The translations under genes and the position numbers were made by a program. DNA of 64,000 nucleotides from Medicago truncatula. Taxonomy: Eukaryota; Streptophyta; Magnoliopsida; Fabales; Fabaceae. Where the stretch lies: NCBI RefSeq assembly GCF_003473485.1, contig NC_053045.1:2692501-2756500 (forward strand), written 5' to 3'. This document shows positions 25,216-36,658 of this stretch, one piece after another. The notes below the pieces were generated by a model, which did not search any database, was not told the DNA's origin, and was given only the letters and a program-made list of their open reading frames with translations. Position 1 is the stretch's first letter, and each line of letters begins with the position of its first letter.

Positions 25216-25426
25216 TAACCATTTTTGTTATTTCCGTGACAAATCTTCTATTCAAGCTAAGAACTAAAATTTTTGCTTTCATTTTTAAGCCTCTTCTCTT
25301 CCTTAACAATAATTTGTGATCACTAATTTTTTTCATAATATTTTGATACCCTTTTCTCTAAAATTTAACCTTTTTTTTTCATAGTTCAATTGGGTTGGAT
25401 TTGAATTTAATTTTCTTGAGAAAATT

Positions 25427-27015
25427 ATGAAGGAAAGTGTGGGAAACCCTTTGCACCTAAAGTCAGTGAATCATATATCACTCATATGCAGATCAGTTGA
25501 AGAGTCAATAGATTTCTACCAGAATGTTCTTGGTTTCTTCCCAATAAGAAGGCCTGGTTCTTTTGATTTTGATGGGGCATGGTAATTTCACATAATACAT
25601 CAACATATAAACTTTTTGCATAATATATATAGTATAGTATAAGAATTGTATTAAATTTTTCATTTTTTTTTTGTTAAAACGGCGCATTGCTGGGATCGAT
25701 GTTCAAACTCTTGATATCTTATCACTCTGCTCTTTAACTCATATTTTTTTTCAATTGAAACAACTTAGAAGGGGAAATTAAAATGAACCTTTTTTTCCCT
25801 CAAAATTTAATAATTTTTCTTTGAAATTTTAATAAACTTTTGGTTGATGAAAATTGATTTTTGTATATGATGACCTAATTTGCAGGCTATTTGGCTATGG
25901 TATTGGTATTCATTTGCTAGAAGCAGAGAACCCAGAGACGTTACCAAGGAAGAAGGAAATTAATCCAAAGGATAATCACATATCTTTCCAGGTCAGATTT
26001 TCCCTAAACTTAAAATTATTGATTACGTTTCAAATTTGGAAAAAAAATGTGACTTAGAAAGAACCAAAATAGAAGACGTACTTCAATAAATGAAGGAACT
26101 TGATAAAAAATACATTGAACCTAAAGTGACGCATAGAAAAATCCAAATTTAAAACTAAATATAATAGATCACACTAAATTTAAAACTAAAACACTCACCT
26201 AGTCATCATAGACACGTTTTGTGATCCTTTTTAAGGATATGCAATGGCTTTTAAGGATCTTATCCTCTAAGGTTGCCTCAAATCACAATAGAATATAGAG
26301 TCAAATCATGTAATTTAACTCTATTGTAAAGTCATTGAATTAATAAAGAAAAATTAGTTCATGTGAGCTTTCCTCGGTTGATAGATAGGGACAATCCATA
26401 ATATATGTAGCAATCGAGATTCAAACTCTGGACACTACATTTTTTCATATTTAAAGCTCCAAAAAATATTACTATGCAACTTTCTTAATTTAATGGTACT
26501 ACATCATGCAATTGTAGTAAAGGATTATACAAGTTTTAGCTTTTTTTTGTTGTTGTTAACTATTCGATTCTCAGGAAAAAGAGCTCTGGTAATTCGGAGT
26601 TCGATCGTGAGGTAAGCAAGTATAGTTTAATCAATACCTGTTTTATGAGAAATCGAACTCGAATTCTTTCAAACAGTTCTTCATTTAGAGTTTATTAACG
26701 ATTTAATATGTAATTTTGTGTTTGAACTTTGAATTGGTTGATGTGTAGTGTGAGAGCATGGGAGCAGTTGAGAAAAAGCTGAAAGAAATGGAAATCAATT
26801 ATGTTCGAGCAAGAGTAGAGGAAGGTGGGATTGAAGTAGATCAGCTATTTTTCCATGACCCAGATGGTTTCATGATTGAGATATGCAATTGTGATAGTCT
26901 TCCTGTGATTCCATTAGTTGGTGAAGTAGCAAGATCATGCTCACGTTTGAATCTTCACATAATGCAGAATCAGAATCAGAATCAGCAGAATCAGATACAT
27001 AAGATTGTTAAGTGA
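25427..27015 (+). CDS. Glyoxalase/VOC-superfamily protein (three exons, 175 aa)
   Basis: Exons are 25427-25581, 25886-25991 and 26749-27015 (stop TGA), 528 bp in frame. The protein is MKESVGNPLHLKSVNHIS, then a single vicinal-oxygen-chelate domain with paired beta-alpha-beta-beta-beta modules (VEESIDFYQNVLGF early, VDQLFFHDPDGFMIEICNC late). A polar QNQNQNQQNQ tail follows the domain. Candidate metal ligands are the His of SVNHIS and the Glu of MIEICN. It matches the plant GLYI4/GLYI7-type group (At1g15380/At1g80160), linked to methylglyoxal or stress responses but not clearly canonical glyoxalase I. No transit peptide is seen, so it is probably cytosolic or nuclear. Intron 2 (757 bp) contains SINE-like sequence at 26362-26470 and 26553-26705. 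ACGTG motifs upstream suggest stress regulation. Confidence 0.92.
26362..26705 (+). mobile_element. Two degraded SINE-like segments in the glyoxalase intron
   Basis: At 26362-26470 a GTGAGCTTTCCTCGGTTGATAG box-A region and a GAGATTCAAACTCTGG box-B region sit at SINE spacing. At 26553-26705 a GGAGTTCGATCGTGAGG B-box-like piece resembles the SINE-like stretch near 17560-17690. No convincing target duplications remain. Confidence 0.4.
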
Positions 27016-27503
27016 TTATTGTGATGTGACCAAGCATCTTTGTGGGGAAAATGTATCATGTATGATGAGTCATGAAATTGTACTTCTTTTTTCTTTTGTT
27101 GTTGCTTTCTAGTTGTCAATTTATGATGTTGTTCCTTATATGTTAAATATTAATAAAGTAATAAATTATTGGCAAAATGTTCCTACTCGAAACAGAGTGA
27201 CTTATTTGGACTGCTATTATTGGTGTTAATTTGCTGTGCTGGTCTCTTCTTTGTTTAACTTTTAGTTTGTCTAGTGACCCACTCTGACATCATGACTGCA
27301 AGTGGGTATGGTTGTGAATTGTGATGTAGATAAGTACAAACATTTCCTTAAAAAAAACATACACCTTTTTTTTTTTTTTTTTTGAAAGATAGACTTAGAA
27401 GATCAACAATTGAGATATTAATTTTTGGATATTTAAATGGATCTTATGCATATATATTACTTATTTAAAAAATTTTAATAGTAGTATAATAAGTATTCAA
27501 TTT

Positions 27504-27646
27504 ATCTAGAAGTCCTAGCTCAACAGGTAAAATGTCGAAATTTGTTAGGTCGGATGTCATGATCGGGATTCGAACTCCGGTACATCCACTTGTGTATGTG
27601 AGTTATAATGGCTTTGCCATTTCGTCTATCTACAACAAAAAAAAAA
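27504..27646 (+). mobile_element. tRNA-derived SINE
   Basis: It has box A TCCTAGCTCAACAGGTAAAA, box B GGGATTCGAACTCCGG, a body and an A run. TATTCAATTT (27494-27503) and TACTCAATTT (27647-27656) flank it as a near-perfect target duplication. It is longer than the 18.7-kb copies and has a different A-to-B spacing, so it may be a separate subfamily. Confidence 0.75.
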
Positions 27647-27918
27647 TACTCAATTTCTCCAACTCAATATCTCATACAAATTTCTTAAATAGAATTCACT
27701 AATCAACTATTAATAACTTTATATCATTACATTTCAATTTTTTAATGTTAAAAGAGTGTGGATCCCGCTTAAGATTGGAAGTCTTAAATGAGACGTCAGG
27801 TCTTATAAGATCCGAAAATATTTTTATCCAATGGAGGTATCTAATAGGTATCAAGCTTTAAATGTTTAAGACTCTCTCATTGGAGATTGTCTTAGTCCAG
27901 GTACATATTTTCTATTCT

Positions 27919-28800
27919 ACTATAGAAGCTATTCTAGAAATACACATGTTAAAACCACTTTAATATGATATTGATATCACTCTATTATAGTACTAAGACC
28001 ACACTTATATGGTACTATGACCACTCGAAGTAATAATTCTTATGTCTCATATCGTATTGATTACACATAATACTCGTGTATATATAGTGGAAGATTATAT
28101 TTTAAAGACCCGCAACATTAAATTTATTTAATAATTTAATTTAATTTTTTGTTTCGGTACATGTCTTCGCCGCATAAGCGATTTGTATGCGTCAACATAC
28201 ATTTGACACATGTCAGCGCATGCTGAACACATGTTTGTGTGCGCCCTTCCTATGGTTAAGTCAATTTTCACCATTAGTGCTCATTTATGAGGCGATATCA
28301 AGCCGTTGATTTTATAACGATCAACTAATTCTAGCCGTTGGATTTGTATCTTATCTTTGGTTCATCATCTATAAATTGAGCGCCACTCCTTCACTTGTAC
28401 TTACATCAAAAGTTCTCTTGAGTTGTCAAAGAACTTTTATCTCTTCTCCCTCCTTTAGCTTGTATTGACGAGGTATTCTTTTCTTCTCCCTCTTTTTCTA
28501 TCCCGTCGGATTCAGAGAATGTTCTTAAGACTATAATCTCTTTAAGAAACAATGTCCCTTCAAAACTAAGAATGGTCTTAAGAGCATAGTCCCTTCGTTA
28601 AATTTCGTCCCTTTCGAGATAAAGTGTCCCTTCAGAAACTAAGAAGTATCTTAACAATATAGTCCCTTTTATATTTTATGCCCTTGTAGAAGTTAGAGGT
28701 TAGAGTGTTGAAAATATCATATTAGAGTGGTCCTAGTACCATATAAAAGTGGTCTTAGTACCATATTTGAAGGTGTATTTTTAGAACATATTCTATAGTG
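27919..28800. mobile_element. 0.88-kb element with about 110-bp inverted termini
   Basis: The left TACTATAGAAGC...GAAATACAC and inverted right CACTATAGAATATG...AAAATACACC match and continue through repeated (C/A)CCACT-TAATATG and GGTACTAAGACCAC units in both arms. The right end reads CACTA inward, but the left reads TACTA and no 3-bp duplication is visible. The interior has a promoter-like ATCTATAAATTGAG at 28369 and no frame. It is a foldback or CACTA-related non-autonomous element. Confidence 0.6.
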
Positions 28801-29204
28801 CAATATGACTCAGATATAGTTGTAGCTGAGCTGCTTTCTACTAGGGAAGTCGTGGTTGATATTCTGCTTGCATAATTTTAGGCAGTGCTACAAAACGTAT
28901 TAAAGAGAACGACCTAATTCGTAACTCAACCTAGTAATTTTTTCGATGACAAAAAATATTTTTAACTAATGTTTTTAAAATTGTTAAGAGTCATATATAA
29001 AGGTTGAGGTAGTACTAAAGGACAATGTTTAATTTGTTATAAGATTTAAGACATAAGATTTTATTATTATAAGGGAAATGCTAACCATTAATTCTATGAT
29101 ATTAGTTAAGAAAACAAACGCAGTAAAAATATTTTGTAATTTGTGTAGTCAAACTTTTAAAAGTATAAAAAAAAATTTTAATATAAAATCTACTTTTTCA
29201 AGGT
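28801..29204. other. Intergenic, no gene seen
   Basis: AT-rich spacer between the 0.88-kb element and a SINE. No structure was recognised. Confidence 0.5.
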
Positions 29205-29482
29205 GAATAAATGGGGTATGCAGGATTCGAACCCTGACTCATGTATATAACAAGAGTTGTGTTATTTGAACATCTATTTATATGACAACTTTTGTGACAA
29301 CTAAAGTTTTACAAAGAAAATGAGAGATTGACACACAAACCAAAGCAATAGAGAGAAAGTAACAACATAATATGAGTATGTGAGAGAAAGTTGTCGCAAA
29401 AACTGTCAAAAAATAATTGTTCAAATATCATTTCTTATACAACAATATATGTTTCTGGCAACTGAGTTATACTCACATGGAT
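29205..29482 (-). mobile_element. SINE (minus strand) split by a MITE
   Basis: The minus strand has box A GAGTATAACTCAGTTG near 29475 and box B GGGTTCGAATCC near 29227, much too far apart for a SINE. The excess is the MITE at 29262-29430. Confidence 0.6.
29262..29430. mobile_element. MITE nested in the SINE
   Basis: The left TTATTTGAACATCTATTTAT with GACAACTTTTGTGACAAC and the inverted right TATTTGAACAATTATTTTTT with GACAGTTTTTGCGACAAC form terminal inverted repeats of about 40 bp. It is 169 bp and has no coding capacity. Confidence 0.7.
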
Positions 29483-29666
29483 TTATCTTTAACTAATACC
29501 TTAGAGAAATCAGTTAACATGATGTTATGATAAGGTAGTATAGTCTATGTTTTACCATTTATTCTTAGAATAATATTTATATTCTCAACTTTTCTTATTC
29601 CCAATGATATCATAACCATTTTCTCTTTCTCATCTCTTTCTCTTTCAACATGAATATTCTCCGATG

Positions 29667-29976
29667 CAGGGGCGGAGCCAACCCCAGCTAGTCTGGGCTA
29701 GTGCCCAGGCTCAGCTCCAACTTTCTTTGTAGCAAGCCCAACCATTACAAGAATTTTTAGCTTTTTCTGCGAATTTACTTGCGAATTTTTGTATAAATTC
29801 CGCAGGAAACACATTTCCTGCAGATTTTTGCCAAGGATGTAGGTTCCGCAGGAAATATATATCCGTAGGAAATGTAAAATTATCTGCAGAAAATATGAAA
29901 TTAATCGCAGAAAGGAAGTAACGTTTTGCGATAATTTTTTTGCCCAGACTTTATAAAATTCTTGGCTCCGCCACTG
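29667..29976. mobile_element. hAT-type MITE, 310 bp
   Basis: Termini CAGGGGCGGAGCCAA and (inverted) CAGTGGCGGAGCCAA are the classic plant hAT MITE ends. CTCCGATG (29659-29666) and CTTCAATG (29977-29984) are a plausible 8-bp target duplication with two changes. The interior repeats TCCGCAGGAAA-like units. The 98-codon minus frame across it is a by-product, not a gene. Confidence 0.85.
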
Positions 29977-29989
29977 CTTCAATGTCAAT

Positions 29990-30640
29990 AACATACAATG
30001 TTGATGTCAAAAGTATGTTCACACAATATTTGCTGGCTCAAATGATGGAAGGTATATTGAAGTTCAAAATCTTAATAATGAATGGCGTCACCATATTTAA
30101 CTAAAAGCTTGGATTTCTCCGATCCTTACAGACACTGATCTGATAAAGGTTGATTTATTTAATAAAAAACAATAGAAAATGATACTATTTGATTTCTTAA
30201 CCCAACACAAATTGAATCATCATCCTTATCGTGAAATTGGATAATACCATAACCTTCTAGTTTATTATACATTTTCTCCTCTAAAAGTTGCACTTTTTTT
30301 GCTTAATTTTCTAAATAATTAATGGCATTTTGTATTAGGTATTAAAGAGCAGGTAGAGAGCAGGTACTCCTATCTTGTATGGAATTATTATTTTGTTCTT
30401 TTCAATGTTGCTAGGTTTATTAAATTTTTAAAATGAATTTCAAACGTGCATTATTTCAATATCATAAACAATATAATTGATTAGATTTAAAATATTTCAA
30501 TCACATAAGTTAATATTATTTTTTTACATTAAAGATAATTTCGTTAACAAAAATCTGATAATAAATCAAACAACCAGATTGCATAAATACAAGGTGAAGT
30601 TTCTTCAATCCGTAGGTAATCTAAATTATTAAGAGCATAT
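29990..30640. other. Intergenic, no gene seen
   Basis: AT-rich, with no pairing terminal repeats and no supported frame. Confidence 0.5.
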
Positions 30641-31225
30641 TTAACTAAAGAAATAATGGACATCTTGATTTGCCTCATGTCTAACGAGTCTAATTTTGCT
30701 CCATTTACTTTTGTTCATTTTCTTATCCATTTAAGAGAGATATAGACACGAGTATGACTCATTTTATTTAATGGATCTCACTAAACTTTCAATTGTATAT
30801 AATTCTTTTATAAATGAACAATAAATGGAGCAAAGTCAAACTCGTGTCTAACATGCAAAAATTTAAACTACGAAAACATACATTAAAATTAATATAATCA
30901 TCAATAATAAATCTGACATAGGTCAGAGATTTTTACGAGTGTTCAACGCTAATACCACATTAGGAGCATATGATTCCACTATAAGAATCAGAAAAGACAC
31001 GTCCTTTGTAAATTCAATTCCTTGTGCATAGCTAATGCTTCCACTACCTCTGAATCTAGGAATGAAAGGACCTGTAAGCAACTAGAAGCAACAACAACGC
31101 CTTCAATATCTTCCACCACTACACAAATATCTCATAATTACCTCCATCCATTAGACTTGCTCCATCAATATTAAACTTATAACAACCACCAAAAGGAAGT
31201 GTCCAATGAACATAAATTAATAGTT
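30640..31225 (-). mobile_element. RNase H-like (RVT_3) fragment, probably LINE-derived
   Basis: Minus-strand frames read PFGGCYKFNIDGASLMDGG (RNase H start), then EALAMHKGIEF, VVLALNTRKNL, DDYINFNVCFRSLNFC and HVRHEANQ. These resemble the RNase H-like module common in plant LINE polyproteins. There are stops and frame changes, so it is decayed. A MITE (30686-30843) interrupts the HVRHEANQ segment. Confidence 0.6.
30686..30843. mobile_element. 158-bp MITE with 9-bp target duplication
   Basis: Termini GAGTCTAATTTTGCTCC and (inverted) GAGTTTGACTTTGCTCC continue through ATTTACTTTTGTTCATTT-like sequence. Flanks ATGTCTAAC (30677-30685) and GTGTCTAAC (30844-30852) form a 9-bp duplication with one change. 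Removing the element and one flank joins the RNase H-like frame, which supports the call. The 9-bp size suggests Mutator mobilisation. Confidence 0.8.
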
Positions 31226-32790
31226 TTTGGAGTGGCGAAGCTAGCATGTGTTTTATGTGAATAAATTATTTATTATCAAGGTCTTGTGCCTTTGACGTGG
31301 CCAAATGACTTCATGAATTACACGTAGTTCAGAAGATTAGAACCCTATCTTTGGAAAATGTTACAGTCTTAGTCCCACTTTAATTTTGAACATTGCCTCC
31401 CACTGAATGCTGATCTCAGTTGAGTTTTACCACCTCAATTATTGGGTCAATGAATCATCAATATTGAGTCAAGAGCAATCGTATAAATGAGACATACACT
31501 ACATCATTATTCAAAATCTCAAGACATTAGGCTTATGAATCATTTCACTCATATATTTCTCAACATATTTTACACAACAATCTCCCCTTGATGCTTGAGC
31601 CCATGCATTCATCTGGATATGCTCCACTCAAGCGGAAAGTTTTTCATCTACACACAGACACTAGTGTCGTTGTTGTCGTTGCATCAACGTGGCATGTTGT
31701 CTAACCACATTGTCAAGAAGATTTTCGACACAAGGAGTTGGTCCCTTAAGTAGTTGTCAACTTTAATAACATTGTTTAGTCAAGAGTGAAATTCGTTGAA
31801 TCTTCATATCAAGTCAATAGAAACAACACAGAGTTGCGCATTATGTCTTAACTTAAAATTTTAAGACATTGTGTCCATGGGTTCTTTCAATTATATATTG
31901 TTTAATATTTATTTTTCATCATTCAACGTGAGACTTGTAACTCACACTTACCACACAACACTAACTACGTGCCGAAGGCAATACATAATTTTGCATCACG
32001 TTCTTATCACTTATGATTTACTTGTTCCTGTCCTCATCCTAGAACAAACCTGTCTGTGACAACTAAAATAGTTGAAAATGGTTTTTCTACAATATATCAG
32101 TAAAGAATCAAATGCCCAATTGTGAAGGAGATGAATTGTTGAATTATATTATAGCGATATAAATCTTCAATTTTGTTGAAAATAAATCAAGTATACAACA
32201 ATTCTAATTTTTCCTTGAAATAAATAAATAAAATCTAATTTTTGAAACCACAAAAAGAATATGGACGACAAATGGTGGGGCCTAATAAAGATATTATAGG
32301 ATTCATCCTCATACCAACAATTTTAAAAGAATACTTGTACACAAATATATTCATACCCGTGTGGATGACAATTTTAATATTTCAAAAGATTCCTTCTTCA
32401 TATTTTATTAGAACTAGAATTTCAACACATTCCTTCTTAGTAGTATTTTATTAGAGCTAGAACTTAACTTTGGTATGAATAAAACATAGTTATACTATTG
32501 AAATTTTGGTGGTTATGCAGGTGCAGGGGGTGGTGAGTACCTTAGTATGGGTATCCATCCACTTTTACGAGTAATTATCCATGATGTTTTTTTTAAGGAA
32601 TTCAACGAATATGATTCCAATATTATCTATCATCCCTAATAGAAAACAATTGAATTTTTAAGCATATTCTTGTATACTTTTTCCATCTCCAATTTTTCGT
32701 TTTTTTTTAATGTCATTATTTTATCACTTTTGCATAGATGAATTTTTATAAAAAAGTTATAGTATACAATCTTTCTCTCCACTGATTAAA
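31226..32790. other. Intergenic, no supported gene
   Basis: Includes GTGGCGAAGCTAGC near 31233 (hAT-like half terminus) and a stretch at 31370-31640 that resembles retroelement-edge sequence (CACAACAATCTCCCCTTGAT), but I cannot define an element. No splice-consistent coding region. Confidence 0.4.
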
Positions 32791-32794
32791 ATTC

Positions 32795-32902
32795 ATGGAT
32801 CCATTCTTGTTATTGATCAATGCACTTGTGCCACTGTTGGGAATTCTCTATTTTCTTCATGATAGGTTGGAAAGATTCTTTGCCACACTTGAAACATGGT
32901 AA
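32795..32902 (+). CDS. Candidate 35-aa membrane micropeptide
   Basis: A short open frame starts at ATTC-ATG and ends in TAA. The peptide starts MDPFLLLINALVPLLGILYF, one hydrophobic helix of about 18 residues, then a charged HDRLERFF stretch and TLETW. I do not recognise it. It could be a real micropeptide, a first exon (a GTAATG donor-like site overlaps the stop), or chance. It lies about 0.8 kb from the DUF761 gene 3' end, on the opposite strand. Confidence 0.25.
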   Translation: MDPFLLLINALVPLLGILYFLHDRLERFFATLETW

Positions 32903-33424
32903 TGATCATCTTTCAATTAATTAAGGTTATTTTTTTCTTAGAGAATGAAAAGTGACACAATTCCTTTGTATAATCCACTGGTTGTCCAATTCATTATGAA
33001 ATGTGGAGTGATTAGAATTCGACTATTTTTTTTGGTAGTTTGACCATGTGCGTTGTTTACAAACTGTTGTGTAATTTTTTTTCTATTGTTTTTTCGATTA
33101 GTTTTATAGTCTAACTGCGGTGTAATTGATGGCCTTTTAGTCTCTTCCGATACTTCTTGTGCTCTAGAGACAGCTTTAGTTTTTAGCATAATTTCGCTTA
33201 GCTTCTAAAAAAATAATCCTCAACAGGTATATATAAAGGCTAATTCAATCAACCATTTGTTTTATTTTATTAAAATAAAAAGAGTATTGAATAAAAATAG
33301 AAGGTATACATAGGAATAGTTTAAACTTTGCTATATCCAACAAGACACAAAGGAATGAAATTCATAACTTTACTACATAATTAAATTAACTTAAAATACT
33401 TGAAATATATATCAATATCATAAG

Positions 33425-33685
33425 CTACCGTCCCCTAGCAAGCATTTTCTCATAATTCTCAATAGATTGAAGCCTCTGAAGCATAAGCTGCTGCCTAAAG
33501 TTCTTAATGAAGGCATCAGCACTAGCATTGATATCTTCTTCACTTGGCAATCTCTCTAGCTTTCTTGTTTGACGGGTCACTTTCTTCTCAGCCTCATGCG
33601 ATGACGACGACGACGACGATGAATGTTTGATCTCTTCCTTTCCTTGCTGATTATGGCTTGATGGTTGCAAATAGCTCTTTCTCAT
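33425..33685 (-). CDS. DUF761 small protein (86 aa)
   Basis: It is a single-exon gene. The protein starts MRKSYLQPSSHN, has a Ser run (SSSSSSSS) and a basic KKVTRQTRKLERL stretch, and ends with the DUF761 signature (INASADAFIKNFRQQL, then MLQRLQSIENY). DUF761 proteins, including the 'cotton fiber' group, are small, plant-specific and largely uncharacterised. Many carry an N-terminal DUF4408 membrane region, which this one lacks. A TATA box (CTATAAAAGC, plus-strand 33773-33783) lies about 90 bp upstream of the ATG. Its place between the glyoxalase and PDF1A genes matches my memory of a similar small gene (At1g15385) in Arabidopsis. The gene looks intact; its function is unknown. Confidence 0.85.
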   Translation of the reverse strand: MRKSYLQPSSHNQQGKEEIKHSSSSSSSSHEAEKKVTRQTRKLERLPSEEDINASADAFIKNFRQQLMLQRLQSIENYEKMLARGR

Positions 33686-33769
33686 GGTTGCTTTGTTTCT
33701 ATTTTCTTTGATGTAAAAAATGAAGTGTTTTGATCGACTCTTTGTGTTGTGTTACAATGGAATGGACAT

Positions 33770-33785
33770 GCTTGCTTTTATAGGC
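33770..33785 (-). promoter_or_regulatory. TATA box of the DUF761 gene
   Basis: Minus-strand GCCTATAAAAGCAAGC, about 90 bp upstream of the start codon, is a strong TATA consensus. Confidence 0.7.
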
Positions 33786-34302
33786 TCATTTTCTTGCTTA
33801 TGATTAAGGATTATTATTATATTGGAATGTACCACGCAAAAGGGTTATGCTGTTTCTAGTTGACTAGTTCTAATGTTGGTGTTTTTTTTCTTTCCACAGC
33901 ACACAAGATCATTTGGGTCAACTATTTGACCCTAACGTACTCCTCTTCAAACCAAAGTCAAAGATGGCTTACGCAAGGAATAAAATAAGATGCGTATAGA
34001 AAGCACACGCTTGATATATATAAGGATAGATTAATTTGAGTTACTGCAAGGATATATTCACGTATAATTTTTTGAAGTATCTTTAAATGCAATATTATTT
34101 ACTAGAGATTTGGGTTTAGTAAAATGATATACTCTACAAGTTGGGATCTTTTAAAAAAAAGTTTTATTTAGACAAAGAAAGACATAAAAATTAGAGAATA
34201 GATTCCATCAAGTCTCACACCATCATTAAATTTGTATATTTTAAAATTTTCGTCTCTCAAAATGAAACTCCTTTTATTTTGATAAATAATATAGCTTTAT
34301 TT

Positions 34303-34460
34303 GTCTTTGTGAGCTTAGCTCAGTTGGTATGGACAATGCGTAATATATATAAGATTCAGGGTTCGAATTCTGACCACCGCAAAAAAAAAAAAAAAAATAT
34401 TGGTATGAACAATGTATAATATATACAAGGTTCAAGTTCGAACCCAAACTAAAAAAAAAA
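34303..34460 (+). mobile_element. Dimeric tRNA-derived SINE
   Basis: The first unit has box A GCTTAGCTCAGTTGGTATGG, box B AGGGTTCGAATTCTG and an A run. A second, headless unit follows (TTGGTATGAACAATG, then GTTCAAGTTCGAACCC) with its own A run. Perfect 15-bp duplications AATATAGCTTTATTT at 34288-34302 and 34461-34475 enclose both units, so the dimer inserted as one piece. Confidence 0.9.
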
Positions 34461-34479
34461 AATATAGCTTTATTTACAA

Positions 34480-36370
34480 GGAGTTCAAAATGGAATTCCT
34501 TTTACAAGTTGGGATCTTCAAGGAATATATAATATAATATAAAATTGATAATAAAAAAATTGAACTCAAATGATAAATGAATTTTACCAATGATGAATCG
34601 TTTGAGAAAATCAAATTTGATTTATGGATGAAAAATTATTGGCCAGACCATCCTTGAGTCACAACCAAACTCTAGATTACCAAGACCCTTATTCGGAGGG
34701 TTAACTAAAAAAAGAACTTTGAAGTCTCAACTTTCAAGTTAGCCTACAATTATTCCACATGGATTTAAGTTATATTCAAGTTTAGTTTACAATTAATTGC
34801 ACATGGATATTCATGTGGATTATACGATTCAAAAACAAGATCAATGCCGGAATGTAGAAACTATTCAAATCTTGTTTGGTGAACGTCAAGTTAAAATGAT
34901 GCAACTTTAATTGTAGAGAATCTCTTGCGTGCATTATTTCTTGACTCAATCTCTACCTACCTGCCTAAACTTTGATTAATAGAGGACATAGCCTAAAGTC
35001 ACTGTAATGTAAGTTTGCTTCAGCAGTGTATTTATCAATTCCACGATGGAAAACCATGTTACCAATGTTGTCGTAGATGCTTGGGTTTAGTTACTATAAA
35101 TATATATTTAATTTGCTTGCATCAAATAAAACTTAACCTAAAGTTTGGAAAGAAGAATATTATGAGAAAAATTATGCGATGACTTGTTTAGGATAGGGTT
35201 TGGACTTCTGAAAAAATGACTTGGATTTGATCATATGCTTATGATCATCCATATCCAATAATCCTTTGTAAATGGATAATTATATTCAACCAAAGACCAA
35301 GGTCCTAGATATGGTAGGGAATATGTCTTAAATTCAAGAAGACTTTTTGTAAAGGAAAATTCAGTACTTGAAAAAGTCAAGAAAATAGTGGGAGTTTCAT
35401 GTGCACATCCTCGAGCTACAATTTACAACTGCTTCCAGCTTTGTTACGAAGTTTTCAACGATAAGGCCATTAAGTGGACTGATTGATCTCTACCATTAAG
35501 TATTAAATGGAGATGGTTGCCACCTGAAATGGTTCAATTGATACTATCATAACCTCTGATCGAGTTTTTTTTTTGGTAAACCTACATCAGGTCATAACAT
35601 CTAATCGACATCTTAAATAAATGTGAGCAATTTTGAGGGTCATATTGAACAACCATCTAAAAAAAATTATTAAAATGACGAGTCAGCAAAATAGAAAAGT
35701 TGCATTATAGGGTGATGTTTTGAGGTGGTGTAACTTCAAAGGAGAGATGTTTTATAACTTACAATTATTTTTGGACATTTTTTTTAAAAAAACGGTAATT
35801 GGTTTAGTAAAAAGGGACGGATTGAAATTCACTTTGGCTGGTTTGAAGGTGTTGGTTTATAATATATTTGTCCATAAATATAAGCATCTATTCTGAATTT
35901 CATTCTTATTCAGAAAAATTAATAGCAGAGTTAATGTATCTATTTTATGCATTAATATACTTAAAATACCCTCTCTATGTGCATACAGTTAATCTCGATT
36001 TTTTGTATTCCAAGACACTTAGAGAATCTCAAAAGAGATTATGGGAGTGTCATAGAGAAGGTTCCATGAGTTAATGAATTTATAGCCTAATTTTCCAACG
36101 CATTCGAGGAACTTGATGCAGCAAAGTGAGTATTGTAGAAATTTTCTTTTTACGAAACTAAATTAGCTTATTTAAATTGACACCATACAAAATCAAATCT
36201 GAAATCTCGAGGAAGAACATACTCCAAGATCCTAAGTCGACACCATCAGACCAACCTAAATGAGTTGACTCATATAATAATTGTTCTAGAAATTGTTAAC
36301 GCACCTTAAGTGTTATAGAACTTAATTAATATTTTTATTTGAGACAACATTGAATAAAATAATAATAATA
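34480..36370. other. Intergenic, no gene seen
   Basis: AT-rich. The open frame at 35868-36074 has no codon pattern or homology that I can see. No terminal repeats were found. Confidence 0.5.
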
Positions 36371-36380
36371 TAAGAATGTA

Positions 36381-36527
36381 CATTCTCCGATCATTATTAT
36401 AAGCAAAAATCAATATTTTAGATTGATTCATTAAATGATGTATGTAGTCTATAATAAAGGTCATAAACATAATTTAATGAATGAATCTAAAATATTAATA
36501 TTTACTTATAATAGTGACCGGAGGATG
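36381..36527. mobile_element. Stowaway-like MITE 1
   Basis: Termini CATTCTCCGATCATTATTAT and (inverted) CATCCTCCGGTCACTATTAT are bounded by TA on both sides (36379-36380, 36528-36529). It is 147 bp. The centre holds GATTCATTAAATGATG with its inverted partner, so the unit is a full hairpin. Confidence 0.75.
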
Positions 36528-36658
36528 TAACTGCTTTAAGAGTTGCATAATTTTTACAATTAGATTAAAGTATGTATGAGTTGCATAAGAATGAACGTTA
36601 TATTCTCAGAAGTGCAGAATTCTAAAAATAAAACATTTAAAAATCAAAGTAAGAGGTA

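Noticed and set aside
29698-29994. 98-codon minus frame
   Set aside because: It spans the hAT-type MITE and ends in its terminal repeat.
32938-33189. 83-codon minus frame rich in Lys/Thr/Asn
   Set aside because: The composition is what AT-rich DNA gives, with no domain or splice partner. A real gene is not excluded but not supported.
34312-34380. Possible functional tRNA gene (boxes A and B present)
   Set aside because: The sequence cannot form a cloverleaf acceptor stem, has an A tail and target duplications, and recurs as a SINE family.
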